Of a stretch of 64,000 bases of DNA, positions 10,175 to 20,323 are shown one piece after another (the first letter of the stretch is position 1; each line of letters starts with the position of its first letter). The stretch spans positions 744,001 to 808,000 of the forward strand of contig NZ_CP061293.1 of the NCBI RefSeq assembly GCF_018687495.1, given 5' to 3'. A model generated the notes under the pieces. The model saw only the letters and a program-made list of their open reading frames with translations, did no database searches and was not told the DNA's origin. This DNA comes from Polynucleobacter sp. MWH-Svant-W18. GTDB lineage: Bacteria; Pseudomonadota; Gammaproteobacteria; Burkholderiales; Burkholderiaceae. Made by a program: the position numbers and the translations under genes.

Positions 10175-10502
10175 TGCCAGCTCGGCCTTACCGAGCTCTC
10201 AACTTCCCCCAATACCCGCTAAGCGCTATTTCACCATTGGTGAAGTGGCCGAGTTGTGTGGCGTCCGTTCCCATGTCCTGCGTTACTGGGAGCAGGAGTT
10301 TTCACAACTGAGCCCCCAAAAGCGTCGTGGCAATCGCCGCTACTACCAGCATCATGAAGTCGTATTGATTCGTAAGATTAGAGCGCTGCTTTATGAAGAG
10401 GGATTCACGATCAGCGGCGCCAGAAACCGTCTTGATGAAGTCCGCGGCGAACTGCGTTTGCGCGAAGAACTGCAAGCGGTTCTGCAGATTCTGTCTAAAT
10501 AG
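10152..10502 (+). CDS. MerR-family transcriptional regulator
   Basis: A 116-residue protein with an N-terminal winged helix ([20 protein letters not shown], about 25-44, then RRGNRRYYQ) and a short helical tail (about 90-116). It lacks the cysteine-rich sensory region of metal-responsive MerR proteins, so the effector is unknown. The gene overlaps ihfA by 23 bases; this pairing is common in betaproteobacteria. tRNA-Pro follows 25 bases after the stop. Confidence 0.85.
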   Translation: MLEKTEFDASSALPSSQLPPIPAKRYFTIGEVAELCGVRSHVLRYWEQEFSQLSPQKRRGNRRYYQHHEVVLIRKIRALLYEEGFTISGARNRLDEVRGELRLREELQAVLQILSK

Positions 10503-10527
10503 TTACTGATACAATTTTGTCTTTCGT

Positions 10528-10904
<377 letters not shown>

Positions 10905-10997
10905 ATGGATGAGTTCAACCAAAAAGGTTATGAAGAAATGCTATATTTGAAATCATATTTCAACCGAGCTCTTTTAAATTTGTCTTCGCCTAAATGA
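10905..10997 (+). CDS. Possible 30-codon upstream ORF coupled to the nitrilase gene
   Basis: ATG at 10905 follows GAGAGG by five bases, encodes MDEFNQKGYEEMLYLKSY plus twelve more residues, and stops in an ATGA overlap with the downstream start at 10994. The downstream gene has no ribosome-binding site of its own, so translation of this short frame could feed it. No family is recognised; the peptide itself may be irrelevant. Confidence 0.4.
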   Translation: MDEFNQKGYEEMLYLKSYFNRALLNLSSPK

Positions 10998-12874
10998 AAA
11001 AAATATTCCTACTTCTGTTTTTATTAATAACGATATCTTTTTCAGCAATTCATGCTGCAGAAATTAAAGTGGCAGCGGTTGAATTTAATCCGGTCGAGCA
11101 GAATCTTCAGGGCAACATTGATGCAATAGTGGCTAAAGTAACTGCTGCCTCTCAGAATGGTGCTCAATTAATCGTTTTGCCCGAGGTTGCTGCAACTGGT
11201 TGGATTATCGCTAGCAAAAATGACTCGGATACTATTCCAGGAAAAGCTACTGCTGCGATGGAAAAGATAACGAAAAAATATAATAACTATGTTGTAGTTG
11301 GTTTATATGAAAACGATCCTATAACTGGATTAACGCACAATGCAGCCGCTCTGATCGGGCCTAAGGGCTATATTGGCAAGTATCGAAAAAATCAAATTCC
11401 AGAGGGGGACTTTAATACTGCTGCGCCAGGTAATTTAGGTTTCCCAGTATTTGATACTGACATTGGCAGAATAGGAATCCTCATTTGTTTTGATGACAGT
11501 CGGCTGCAGTCTTTATTGATTCCAAGTCTACGAGGCGCAGACATTTTAGCGATGCCGATTGGCTCAGATACTACGCCTAAGTTTGAAAAAATGAGTAATG
11601 GTAACCATTCAACGATTGCAAATATAGCCACCTTATCCCCTTGGATTGGAATCAATACGGTTGCAACTAATCAAGCTGGTTTAGTGAAGATCCCGAAACT
11701 TAATTTTGTTGATCAGTTTACCGGCGGATCTTCCATATGGAGCGCCACCGGTAAACAACTTGCTAGCTCGAAGGCGGGTACATGGACAAAGCCTGAAGAG
11801 CCAACCATCATTTATGCCAAGATAGATACCAGCAAGAAAAGTGAACAAAAAGAATTTTGGTTAAAACATCGTCGCCCAGAACTATATGGCATCTATAACT
11901 TATACAAGGCACCTGTCGATCCTGTTGCCAACAATACGCAAAATCAGATCGCAGCGCTTTTGTTGCAATATGAGTCAATTAATGGCGATGTAGATGCTAA
12001 TGCAAAAAAAGTAGATAGCTTAATCAAGGCCAATCCCAATGGATTTAATCTCGCGGTATTACCGTTCAATTCATTTCTGGGCAAGGTGACTTTAGATAAA
12101 AATAATATCGCCAAATATGCTGAGACTCTTGATGGTAAGAGCGCCTCCCTGGCATCTACGTTAGCTAAAAATTACAGCACCTATCTTTTGTTTTCAATGC
12201 CTGAAGTTAATAATGGCAAGTACTATGAAACTGCAGTCTTGTTTGATTTCAACGGAAAGCAAGCTGGTATTTATCGCAAGTCCCATCTGAACGATAGCGA
12301 AAGGCAGTGGGCCATAGCTGGTAATGATTTACCAGTATTTAATACCAATGATTTGGGTAGGTTAGCAGTAATGCTAAATGATGAAGTGCGCATTCCTGAG
12401 CTAACTGAAATCTATGCCTTAAATCGAGCGGATCTGATTTTGATTCCAGCAATGTATGACGGAAAAAGCTATGGCGGAGAGGTTAATATTCCTAAAGGCT
12501 TGGTGCCTGAGGCCAGTAACCGTGGCATGTACATGTGGTATGACATCGCTAAATATTCTCAGGCTTACACATTAGTAGCTAATTATTTACCAAAAGAAAC
12601 CAATGGTTTTAATGCGAGTGCCTTGTACTCATTAGTACCAGAGGGTGGTTACTATCCACCAAATATCGCCCCTAATAAAGAGGCTGCCTATCAGGTCTCA
12701 TTTACAACACATTTACAAAACAATTTATGGATTGACCAGCAAAAGTTAGTGGTGGGTAGACGCTATGAACTTGCGGTACCTCTAACTTTAGATTCCCAAG
12801 GAGCGTGTCTTAAAGAGTGGCGAAAAGATTCCACCAATAGAGAAGCATGCCCTAAAGTAGCTAGCGGAAAATAA
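10994..12874 (+). CDS. Exported tandem nitrilase-fold protein
   Basis: A 626-residue protein with a signal peptide (MKKIFLLLFLLI.., cleavage after about residue 21). The first carbon-nitrogen hydrolase domain (about 23-290) has the complete Glu-Lys-Cys triad: E64 in VLPEVAATGW, K132 in GKYRKNQIPEG and C165 in GILICFDDSR. A second, related domain (about 315-600) keeps the fold signatures but has VLPFNSF where the Glu should be and VMLNDEVR where the Cys should be, so it is probably non-catalytic. Likely a periplasmic amidase or nitrilase-type enzyme with a pseudo-enzyme partner domain; substrate unknown. It is cargo of the tRNA-Pro island. Confidence 0.82.
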   Translation: MKKIFLLLFLLITISFSAIHAAEIKVAAVEFNPVEQNLQGNIDAIVAKVTAASQNGAQLIVLPEVAATGWIIASKNDSDTIPGKATAAMEKITKKYNNYVVVGLYENDPITGLTHNAAALIGPKGYIGKYRKNQIPEGDFNTAAPGNLGFPVFDTDIGRIGILICFDDSRLQSLLIPSLRGADILAMPIGSDTTPKFEKMSNGNHSTIANIATLSPWIGINTVATNQAGLVKIPKLNFVDQFTGGSSIWSATGKQLASSKAGTWTKPEEPTIIYAKIDTSKKSEQKEFWLKHRRPELYGIYNLYKAPVDPVANNTQNQIAALLLQYESINGDVDANAKKVDSLIKANPNGFNLAVLPFNSFLGKVTLDKNNIAKYAETLDGKSASLASTLAKNYSTYLLFSMPEVNNGKYYETAVLFDFNGKQAGIYRKSHLNDSERQWAIAGNDLPVFNTNDLGRLAVMLNDEVRIPELTEIYALNRADLILIPAMYDGKSYGGEVNIPKGLVPEASNRGMYMWYDIAKYSQAYTLVANYLPKETNGFNASALYSLVPEGGYYPPNIAPNKEAAYQVSFTTHLQNNLWIDQQKLVVGRRYELAVPLTLDSQGACLKEWRKDSTNREACPKVASGK

Positions 12875-13280
12875 ATCCAGAGACCGACAACACATTTGCT
12901 TAGACACCGAGCAGACCACCCGCAGACCCAATCTTTATAGGGGTCTGTCATGGGCTTCCGCCCTCATAATCCTTTGGTCCTAGATTCAAGTCCTGATGGG
13001 ACAACAAAGAAACGCTTAAACTATCCTCAGTTGTTTTTTATTTGCGACCATCTCTTATGGGTCGGAAACTGTCCAATGGGGTGAGTGGACCCAGATATCT
13101 CAAATCGGTCAAAAGGAGTCAGGAAGGATTCAAACTCGCGGCCAACAGATTTATCTCTTACTGAAGTAGCTTCTATCGAGCTGATTAGGTAGATTACGAA
13201 AAATGCCTTCTACATCACAAAATCAGGCAATTGACGTGGATAATCCACTAAGATTTAGGTATGAATGACCGGAGAAATTA
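12875..13280. other. Intergenic region within tRNA-Pro island
   Basis: About 400 bases without a convincing gene. It contains the hairpin at 12923-12947 and a stretch near 13051 (CTCTTATGGGTCGGA) resembling one near 14284 (CTCTTATGGGTTGGA), perhaps residue of older insertions. A 40-codon frame from 12950 has no family resemblance. Confidence 0.4.
12923..12947 (+). terminator. Stem-loop downstream of nitrilase-like gene
   Basis: CAGACCC and GGGTCTG form seven perfect pairs around an eleven-base loop about 50 bases after the stop codon. No T-run follows, so intrinsic termination is doubtful; it may protect the 3' end. Confidence 0.35.
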
Positions 13281-14228
13281 ATGAATTCAATTTACAACCG
13301 CATGGTTTTAGCTAATAAAGTGTCGATAAAAACACTATTTGTAATTTTTGCCGTTCTTATTGCTGCCCTGGTGATAAGCGCTTGCGATAAAAAGTCATTT
13401 AAGGCCGAGGTTAAGTATGCGCAGGTTGGGGATGTCAAATTGGCTTATTACACCCGCGGAGAGGGCCCACCACTACTGATGATCAACGGCTTTCTTTCCA
13501 CAATGTCTTTGTGGGATCCTGCTCTTTTAGCGGAGTTATCAAAAAATAACCAACTTATTATTTTTGATAACCGGGGTGTAGGCTTATCCACCGATACAGC
13601 TGAAAACAACACGACCATGGAACAAATGGCTGATGATGCTGCGGGCTTGGCCAAAGAACTGGGTTTCAAAAAGGTCAATATACTTGGTTGGTCAATGGGC
13701 GCTCGGATTGCGCAACAGTTTTTAATTAGGCATCCAGATGTGATTAATAAAGCGGTTTTAGCTGCCGCTAATCCGGGCGGTAGTTTTCAGATACCTGCCT
13801 CAGAGGACGTCGAGAGTAAATTGAATAACCCCAACATTCCGGAGATGGAAAAGTTGGGTTTAGTTTTTACAGACAATGCAGTAGGAAAATTGGCTGCCAC
13901 TGAAGTTTTGGGGCGCATCAAATTAGCAGTAGAAAATGGAGTGCTGCCGAATGACTTTAAGGTCTCCAAAGAAACAACCGTGCGTCAAGATCGGGCGCGC
14001 ACCACTTTATGGAGTAGCAACCAGAGCAATTTCGAAGATCTTAAAAATATTAAAACCCCAGTATTAATCACTGATGGCCGTTACGATGTAATTGATATTC
14101 CAAAAAACTCACAGTTAATTGCTAGTCAGATACCGTATTCTTGGCTGGCATATTACGACGGAGGTCATGCGTTCTTGTTTCAGCAATACGGACGCTTTGC
14201 AGAAACTGTAAATGCATTTTTAAAATGA
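13281..14228 (+). CDS. Alpha/beta hydrolase lipoprotein
   Basis: A 315-residue protein with a long N-terminal hydrophobic segment and a lipobox-like LVISAC (Cys about residue 35), so probably anchored in a membrane facing the periplasm. The alpha/beta-hydrolase core has an oxyanion HG-equivalent (INGFLS, about 70), the nucleophile elbow GWSMGA (about 139), an acid near DGRYDV and a terminal GGHAF histidine (about 294): a complete Ser-Asp-His triad. ATG at 13281 follows GGAG. Esterase, lipase or lactonase activity is possible; substrate unknown. Second cargo gene of the tRNA-Pro island. Confidence 0.83.
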   Translation: MNSIYNRMVLANKVSIKTLFVIFAVLIAALVISACDKKSFKAEVKYAQVGDVKLAYYTRGEGPPLLMINGFLSTMSLWDPALLAELSKNNQLIIFDNRGVGLSTDTAENNTTMEQMADDAAGLAKELGFKKVNILGWSMGARIAQQFLIRHPDVINKAVLAAANPGGSFQIPASEDVESKLNNPNIPEMEKLGLVFTDNAVGKLAATEVLGRIKLAVENGVLPNDFKVSKETTVRQDRARTTLWSSNQSNFEDLKNIKTPVLITDGRYDVIDIPKNSQLIASQIPYSWLAYYDGGHAFLFQQYGRFAETVNAFLK

Positions 14229-14253
14229 ATTAGGTTTCGCGCCGTATTAAGTG

Positions 14254-14274
14254 CAACCTTCGGGTGGTTTTTTT
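14254..14274 (+). terminator. Probable intrinsic terminator after lipoprotein hydrolase
   Basis: CAACC-TTCG-GGTGG stem with one mismatch, followed by a seven-T run. Confidence 0.5.
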
Positions 14275-14640
14275 GCTGACGGACTCTTATGGGTTGGACT
14301 CTGCTATCTAGATTGAATTGGTATGAATGGCTACTTTATAACCTAAAGCAGTTTAACGGAAGCATGGTCTTCGGATGCTTCAATCTATAATTTGGATGTT
14401 GGTTTGGAATTGAAGGCATTAAATGCAATCCATAATTCTGGTGGCGTTTTGGTGGCGGTCGTGTGCCAATTTATGACGAATCATGATGAGCGACATCGGC
14501 TGCAAGCCTTATAGAACTTAGTCATGGGCTATCATGATCGGTCGTCGAATAGGTTCAAATCCTCTCGCCCCGACCACGAATTCCTGCCTCACTCCAACAT
14601 TCACGTCTTAGTGATTCTCAATTCAGTAGCCGTGAGCCTG
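14275..14640. other. Right flank of tRNA-Pro island, non-coding
   Basis: Holds the arm-like repeat at 14439-14450 (with a second GGTGGCG directly after it) and the tRNA-Pro 3' copy at 14551-14576. No ORF with a ribosome-binding site was found. Confidence 0.5.
14551..14576 (+). repeat. Right attachment-site copy (tRNA-Pro 3' end duplicate)
   Basis: Exact 26-base copy of 10579-10604. The bases on either side do not continue the tRNA, so this is an isolated 3' fragment rather than a second tRNA gene. Confidence 0.85.
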
Positions 14641-14849
14641 TTTTAATTCCTGATTTACTTAAAAATTCACCATAATCGATTATATTAATTATAAATATTA
14701 TGTAGATTAAGCATTATTTATTCTATTAAAGCCTTGAAATTAAAGGTTAATATGAATATATTGCTAGATTAATAAATCTATATATAATTAGCCTATTAAT
14801 AGTATTAAAGCTATTTCAAATAACCTATTATTCGGAGAAAAAAATATCA
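14641..14849 (+). promoter_or_regulatory. Very AT-rich promoter region of the H-NS-like gene
   Basis: About 210 bases of almost uninterrupted A/T with TTGCTA (14761-14766) and TATAAT (14783-14788) spaced by 16 bases, a good sigma-70 match. Such curved AT-rich DNA is the preferred target of H-NS proteins, so negative autoregulation is likely (inference). Confidence 0.6.
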
Positions 14850-15134
14850 ATGCCTTCTTATAAAGACCTATTAGCTCAGCGCGAGCAGTTAGATAAACAG
14901 ATTAAAGAAGCAATTGCCCTTGAAAAGGCTGACGGCATCGCTAAGGCTAAAGCCATCATTGAGCACTATGGCTTAAGTGCATCCGATCTATTCAGCCGTA
15001 AAGCCGGCGGTAAAAGTGCAGGTGGTAAGGTAGCCCCTAAATACCGTAACCCATCCACAGGCGAGACTTGGACAGGTCGCGGTAAGGCTCCGAAGTGGAT
15101 TGATGGTAAAGATCGCAGTAATTACCTGATCTAA
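14850..15134 (+). CDS. H-NS-like nucleoid protein
   Basis: A 94-residue protein: N-terminal coiled coil for oligomerisation (about 1-50), Gly/Lys linker and a C-terminal DNA-binding region with TWTGRGKAPKWI (about 73-84), the H-NS AT-hook-like motif. Short H-NS paralogs of this layout are common in Burkholderiales, silence AT-rich foreign DNA, and would be expected to act on the neighbouring island. Start follows CGGAGAAAAAAATATCA. An excellent terminator follows. Confidence 0.93.
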   Translation: MPSYKDLLAQREQLDKQIKEAIALEKADGIAKAKAIIEHYGLSASDLFSRKAGGKSAGGKVAPKYRNPSTGETWTGRGKAPKWIDGKDRSNYLI

Positions 15135-15156
15135 TCTAGATTCACCCAGTTTGAGT

Positions 15157-15182
15157 AATAAGGCCGCATTTGCGGCCTTATT
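15157..15182. terminator. Strong bidirectional terminator
   Basis: AATAAGGCCGCA-TT-TGCGGCCTTATT, a twelve-pair perfect palindrome between the convergent H-NS-like gene and the HTH/receiver gene. Confidence 0.85.
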
Positions 15183-15216
15183 GCATTGATGCCCTAGGAT
15201 TAGCTTAGACCGTGGC

Positions 15217-15915
15217 TTATGCGCATTTTTTGGATAATGCCTCTATAAAGATGGGCTCTAGCAGTTCATGCCAGCCGCCCTGAGGCCAAGATTGATCGGT
15301 CTCTGGATTGGTCGCTGGGTAGGGAATAATGAGTGGGTTGAGCTCAATTAAGTCATTTTCCAACGCTTCTTCGAGATTTTCACCAAGCGCTAGCCTTTTT
15401 CCGTGATTCTCATCGGCGAGGGCCAAAACTCCTGGGTGGAGTTTGATAAAACCTTCATCTACTAGGATAGGAATCTTCTGTGTGTCCCTGTTTTTGCTCA
15501 GATAATGGATTAAATGTACTTGTTCCACAGGCGGAATGAGGGCATCTAAAAAGATCAAATCTGGAGCGATTGAGACAGCCTTCATGAGTCCTTCTAGGCT
15601 ATCTACGGATACTTCCATTTCTACCTTCAGTTGCCAATCTTGAATGGATTCCAGAAGGTCCTGACTGTTTTCTGATCTACGGAATATGCCCATTGCAATA
15701 CAGTGTTGGCTGGTTTTTTGGCGCATTGCACGTTTACGCCGCTGTAATTGCTGGTCTAAAGAGCTGGCAAGAATTCTTCTGTGCCCGCCACGGGTTTTCC
15801 AGGCAACCAATTCGCCCAATTCCACCATTTTTTGTACAGTGCCCAGTGACACCTGCAAAATCTTGGCGCTCTGCCTAGTGCTGAGATATTCCATTTCCGG
15901 AGTAACAGTTTTCAT
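15217..15915 (-). CDS. HTH (excisionase-type) plus degenerate receiver protein
   Basis: A 232-residue protein. The N-terminus is a MerR/excisionase-like winged helix (STRQSAKILQVSLGTVQKMV, about 11-30, then TRGGHRRI). From about residue 70 it resembles a response-regulator receiver: a phosphoacceptor-like Asp sits in PDLIFLDALIPP (about 125), but the acidic pair expected at the first strand is missing (CIAMGIFRRS). It may therefore be a phosphorylation-independent regulator. It is divergent from the 2-oxoglutarate dehydrogenase operon and could regulate it (inference from position only). Confidence 0.75.
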   Translation of the reverse strand: MKTVTPEMEYLSTRQSAKILQVSLGTVQKMVELGELVAWKTRGGHRRILASSLDQQLQRRKRAMRQKTSQHCIAMGIFRRSENSQDLLESIQDWQLKVEMEVSVDSLEGLMKAVSIAPDLIFLDALIPPVEQVHLIHYLSKNRDTQKIPILVDEGFIKLHPGVLALADENHGKRLALGENLEEALENDLIELNPLIIPYPATNPETDQSWPQGGWHELLEPIFIEALSKKCA

Positions 15916-16215
15916 ATTTCCCTTAATTTCATTAATTCACTTGAAGATTTAGAGAATAAAAATCAACTCCAGCAGAATCTGCCAGTAAATCTTTAAAGCC
16001 CGGTAGGAAAGTTCTTATTCATTTCCTGCGAATAGGGAAATACCCCTGAAACCCGTCAAATCAGGGAAAGCCCTTTATGGATCAATGGTTAATCGTGTTA
16101 AATTACTGTCGTAGTACCAGTATTTGCATAGAGCAATTCGTGAAGCGGTACAGCCGTGTAGCGGATGGTTATAACCACAGTTTTTATTCGGGAAACCCGA
16201 TGAAAGGTGAGCATC
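15916..16215. promoter_or_regulatory. Divergent control region upstream of sucA
   Basis: About 300 bases between the HTH/receiver gene and sucA. It holds a dyad CCCTGA-N11-TCAGGG (16044-16066) next to another GGGAAATACCC, operator-like symmetry that could bind the adjacent regulator. Unambiguous -35/-10 boxes were not found. Confidence 0.4.
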
Positions 16216-19071
16216 ATGATGCAGGAATCAAGAGATAACTCCTATCTCTTTGGCGGTAACGCACCCTACGTAGAGGAACTCTACGAATCCTACTTGCAGG
16301 ATCCCGGCTCTGTTGCGGATCACTGGCGAGCCTATTTTGATAACGTGAAACAAGTCCCGGCGGTCGACGGCTCTTCTCGAAACGACATTGCCCATGCGCC
16401 AATTGTTGCTTCCTTTGCAGAGCGTGCCAAGCAAGGTCCAATCAGAACAATTTCTGATTCAGCTGACTCCGTGATGGGGCGTAAACGCGTTGCAGTTCAG
16501 CAATTAATTGCCGCATACCGAAATGTGGGTAATCGCTGGGCCAATATTGATCCCTTGAAGCGCACTGAGCGCCAAGATATTCCGGAATTAGATCCCGCCT
16601 TTTATGGCTTTAGTGATGGCGATATGGATATCGTCTTCAACACCAGCAATACATTCTTCGGCAAAACCGAAATGACTCTGCGTGATTTATTGCAGGCATT
16701 ACGCGAGACTTACTGCGGCACGATTGGTGTCGAGTACATGTTTATTGCCGATCAAAAAATCAAGAAGTGGTGGCAAGAAAAGTTAGAGTCGATTCGCTCG
16801 ACCCCACAATTCAATGTGGAAGAGAAACGTCAAATCCTTGATCGCGTTACTGCAGCCGAAGGCTTAGAGCGCTATCTTCAAGCGAAGTATGTTGGTCAGA
16901 AGCGCTTCTCATTAGAGGGTGGCGAGAGCTTTATCGCTTGTATGGATGAGCTCATTCGCGGTGCTGGCAGCATGGGCGTTCAAGAGATCGTGATTGGTAT
17001 GGCCCACCGCGGCCGTCTCAACGTGCTCGTCAATACCTTGGGCAAAATGCCTAAGGACTTGTTTGCCGAGTTTGAGCATAAGGGCCCAGAGACTTTACCT
17101 GCGGGTGATGTGAAATATCACCAAGGTTTCTCAAGCGATATCTCTACCCCAGGTGGCCCAGTTCATTTATCACTTGCCTTTAACCCATCGCACTTAGAAA
17201 TCGTGAACCCAGTAGTGGAGGGTTCTGCGCGCGCTCGTATGGAGCGTCGTGGTGACTTGTTGGGCGAACAAGTGATGCCAGTATTAGTGCATGGTGATGC
17301 GGCGATTGCTGGTCAAGGCGTCATGCAAGAGACTTTGATGATGTCTGAGGTCCGGGGTTATTCCACTGGCGGTACTGTTCACATCGTTATTAATAACCAA
17401 ATTGGTTTTACCACTTCAGATCCGCGCGATTTGCGTTCTAGCTTGTACTGTACTGACATCATGAAAGTGGTGGATGCCCCGGTATTGCATGTAAATGGTG
17501 ATGATCCTGAAGCAGTAGTGTTGGCTACGAAGCTAGCCCTTGAGTTCCGCATGAAGTTCCATAAGGATGTAGCGATCGATATCGTTTGCTTCCGTAAATT
17601 GGGTCATAACGAGCAAGACACTCCAGCGATGACGCAGCCTTTGATGTACAAAATCATTGCTGCACACCCTGGAACACGTAAGGTCTATGCAGATAAGTTA
17701 GAGGCTCAAGGGGCATTGCCTGCTGGGACTGGCGATTTGATGGTAAAAGAGTACCGCTCCGCCATGGATGAAGGTAAGCAAACTTCTGATCCAGTCCTGA
17801 GTAACTTTAAAGGCAAATTTGCAGTGGATTGGGCGCCATTCTTAAATAAGAAGTGGACCGATGAGGCTGACACCGCTATTCCATTGACAGAGTGGAAGCG
17901 TTTGGCTGAAAAGATTTCAACTATTCCAGAGAACTTCAAGGCACATCCCTTAGTCGCCAAGGTTTATAACGACCGCGCTGCAATGGGTCGTGGTGAAGTT
18001 AATGTTGACTGGGGTATGGGCGAACATATGGCTTTTGCCTCCTTGGTTGCCAGTGGCTACCCAGTTCGCTTATCTGGTGAAGACAGTGGCCGTGGAACCT
18101 TTACTCACCGCCATGCGGTATTGCATGAGCAAGATCGTGAGAAGTGGGATACCGGTACTTATATTGCACTTCAGCATGTCACTAAAGATCAAGCCCCGTT
18201 TGTGGTGATTGACTCGATTCTTTCAGAAGAGGCAGTGCTTGGCTTTGAGTATGGCTATGCCGCTGCTGAGCCAAACACCCTGACAATTTGGGAAGCCCAG
18301 TTCGGCGACTTTGCCAATGGTGCTCAAGTAGTGATCGACCAATTCATCGCCTCAGGCGAAGTGAAGTGGGGTCGTGCAAATGGCTTGGTCATGATGTTGC
18401 CTCATGGTTATGAAGGTCAAGGTCCTGAGCATTCCTCTGCACGCCTAGAGCGATTCATGCAATTGTGTGCTGATACCAATATGCAAGTGATTCAGCCAAC
18501 GACAGCGTCACAGATCTTCCACGTATTGCGCCGTCAAATGATTCGTCAGTTCCGCAAGCCGCTGATCTTGATGACTCCAAAATCATTGCTTCGCAATAAA
18601 GAAGCAGCATCTCCTTTATCGGAATTTACTAAGGGTGGCTTCCACACGGTATTGGGTGAGCGTGATGAGGCGATCGATCCAAAACTGGTAACCCGTTTGA
18701 TTATCTGTTCTGGTAAGGTTTATTACGACTTGGCTAAACAGCGTACTGAGAAGAAAATCACAGATGCGGCCATCATTCGTCTAGAGCAGCTTTATCCATT
18801 CCCGCATAAAGCATTGACTGCTGAGTTAAAGAAATATCCAAAACTAGAAGAGGTGGTGTGGTGTCAAGACGAGCCACAAAACCAAGGTGCATGGTTCTTC
18901 GTGCAACACAATATTTTGGAAAACATGTCTGATGGTATGAAGTTGGCTTATGCAGGCCGTCCTGCATCCGCTTCACCTGCTTGTGGTTACGCACATCTCC
19001 ATCAAGAACAGCAGAAGGCTTTATTAAATGCGGCATTTGCCAAACTTAAAGGTTACGTGATTACGAAATAA
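16216..19071 (+). CDS. sucA: 2-oxoglutarate dehydrogenase E1 component
   Basis: Thiamine-diphosphate decarboxylase of the TCA cycle, about 951 residues. The N-terminus ([19 protein letters not shown]) is the conserved E1o extension that binds E2, and [17 protein letters not shown] (about 258) plus GDAAIAGQG (about 362) belong to the cofactor region. The frame is open from a GTG at 16207, but AAAGG (16203-16207) is correctly spaced for the ATG at 16216, which I take as the start. First gene of the sucA-sucB-lpdA operon. Confidence 0.96.
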   Translation: MMQESRDNSYLFGGNAPYVEELYESYLQDPGSVADHWRAYFDNVKQVPAVDGSSRNDIAHAPIVASFAERAKQGPIRTISDSADSVMGRKRVAVQQLIAAYRNVGNRWANIDPLKRTERQDIPELDPAFYGFSDGDMDIVFNTSNTFFGKTEMTLRDLLQALRETYCGTIGVEYMFIADQKIKKWWQEKLESIRSTPQFNVEEKRQILDRVTAAEGLERYLQAKYVGQKRFSLEGGESFIACMDELIRGAGSMGVQEIVIGMAHRGRLNVLVNTLGKMPKDLFAEFEHKGPETLPAGDVKYHQGFSSDISTPGGPVHLSLAFNPSHLEIVNPVVEGSARARMERRGDLLGEQVMPVLVHGDAAIAGQGVMQETLMMSEVRGYSTGGTVHIVINNQIGFTTSDPRDLRSSLYCTDIMKVVDAPVLHVNGDDPEAVVLATKLALEFRMKFHKDVAIDIVCFRKLGHNEQDTPAMTQPLMYKIIAAHPGTRKVYADKLEAQGALPAGTGDLMVKEYRSAMDEGKQTSDPVLSNFKGKFAVDWAPFLNKKWTDEADTAIPLTEWKRLAEKISTIPENFKAHPLVAKVYNDRAAMGRGEVNVDWGMGEHMAFASLVASGYPVRLSGEDSGRGTFTHRHAVLHEQDREKWDTGTYIALQHVTKDQAPFVVIDSILSEEAVLGFEYGYAAAEPNTLTIWEAQFGDFANGAQVVIDQFIASGEVKWGRANGLVMMLPHGYEGQGPEHSSARLERFMQLCADTNMQVIQPTTASQIFHVLRRQMIRQFRKPLILMTPKSLLRNKEAASPLSEFTKGGFHTVLGERDEAIDPKLVTRLIICSGKVYYDLAKQRTEKKITDAAIIRLEQLYPFPHKALTAELKKYPKLEEVVWCQDEPQNQGAWFFVQHNILENMSDGMKLAYAGRPASASPACGYAHLHQEQQKALLNAAFAKLKGYVITK

Positions 19072-19111
19072 TCGTTTTCATCACTCAACATATACATCAC
19101 TAGGATTAATC

Positions 19112-20311
19112 ATGGCTATTTTCGAAGTTAAAGTTCCACAACTCTCTGAATCTGTTGCTGAAGCAACTTTATTGCAATGGAAAAAGAAGGTCGGCGATGC
19201 CGTTGCTCAAGACGAAATCTTGATCGAAATTGAAACCGACAAGGTAGTTCTGGAAGTGCCAGCACCTTCAGCCGGCGTTCTCACTGAAATCGTAGTTGGC
19301 GATGGTGGCACAGTTGTTGCTGAGCAGTTGATCGCCAAGATCGATAGTACTGCGGTAGCTTCGGCTCCCGCTGCTGCTCCAGCAAAAGCTGCCGCACCTG
19401 CTGCTGCCCCAGTGGCCGCAGCTCCAGCAAAATCATCAGCAGCCGCAGCAGCACCTTCCGCCGCTAAGATTTTGGCTGAAAACAATATCAGTGCTGGCCA
19501 GGTTTCTGGTTCTGGACGTGATGGTCGCATTACCAAAGGGGATGCTCTGAATGCAGCCGCTGGCGGGACAAAGTCTGCAGCTATTCCAAGTGCGCCAATT
19601 CCGATGGGTGACCGTCCTGAAGAGCGTGTACCAATGAGCCGCTTGCGTGCTCGTATTGCTGAGCGTTTGCTTGAGTCACAAGCAAATAACGCCATTTTGA
19701 CAACCTTCAATGAAGTCAATATGGCACCAGTGATCGCAATGCGCAATAAGTACAAAGATCAATTTGAAAAAGTTCACGGTGTGAAGTTAGGCTTTATGTC
19801 TTTCTTTGTGAAAGCAGCTACCCACGCTTTAAAGAAATTCCCACTGCTAAATGCCTCTGTTGATGGTAACGACATCGTTTATCACGGCTACTTTGATATT
19901 GGTATTGCCGTAAGTTCACCACGTGGCTTGGTTGTACCTATTTTGCGTGATGTTGATCAAATGAATTTGGCTGACATCGAAAAGAAAATTGCTGAGTTTG
20001 GCGCTAAGGCGCGTGATGGTAAGTTATCTATTGAAGAGCTGACCGGCGGTACATTCTCCATTTCTAATGGTGGTGTCTTCGGTTCCATGCTCTCCACACC
20101 AATCATCAATCCTCCGCAATCTGCGATCTTGGGTATTCATGCCACTAAGGACCGTGCTGTAGTTGAGAATGGTCAAGTGGTTGTACGCCCAATCAACTAT
20201 CTAGCCCTCTCTTATGATCACCGCATCATTGATGGTCGCGAGGCAGTGCTTGGTTTGGTTGCTATGAAGGATGCGTTGGAAGATCCTTCACGCCTTCTCC
20301 TTGATTTGTAA
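19112..20311 (+). CDS. sucB: 2-oxoglutarate dehydrogenase E2, dihydrolipoyl succinyltransferase
   Basis: A 399-residue E2 with one lipoyl domain (lysine in [14 protein letters not shown], about 43), a long Ala/Pro-rich swinging linker (about 82-118), a peripheral-subunit-binding domain (about 118-150) and the catalytic core ending with [13 protein letters not shown], whose His is catalytic. Transfers succinyl from lipoamide to CoA. Lies 40 bases after sucA and 12 before lpdA. Confidence 0.96.
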   Translation: MAIFEVKVPQLSESVAEATLLQWKKKVGDAVAQDEILIEIETDKVVLEVPAPSAGVLTEIVVGDGGTVVAEQLIAKIDSTAVASAPAAAPAKAAAPAAAPVAAAPAKSSAAAAAPSAAKILAENNISAGQVSGSGRDGRITKGDALNAAAGGTKSAAIPSAPIPMGDRPEERVPMSRLRARIAERLLESQANNAILTTFNEVNMAPVIAMRNKYKDQFEKVHGVKLGFMSFFVKAATHALKKFPLLNASVDGNDIVYHGYFDIGIAVSSPRGLVVPILRDVDQMNLADIEKKIAEFGAKARDGKLSIEELTGGTFSISNGGVFGSMLSTPIINPPQSAILGIHATKDRAVVENGQVVVRPINYLALSYDHRIIDGREAVLGLVAMKDALEDPSRLLLDL

Positions 20312-20323
20312 GAAGGGAAGATC

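Noticed and set aside
12965..13012. tRNA-like tail (GGTCC..GGGAC with TTCAAGT) in the island
   Set aside because: No cloverleaf can be drawn: the T stem does not pair and there is no anticodon arm upstream.
19207..19755. Long Ala-rich frame opposite sucB
   Set aside because: Antisense shadow of the Ala/Pro linker and lipoyl domain of the well-supported sucB.
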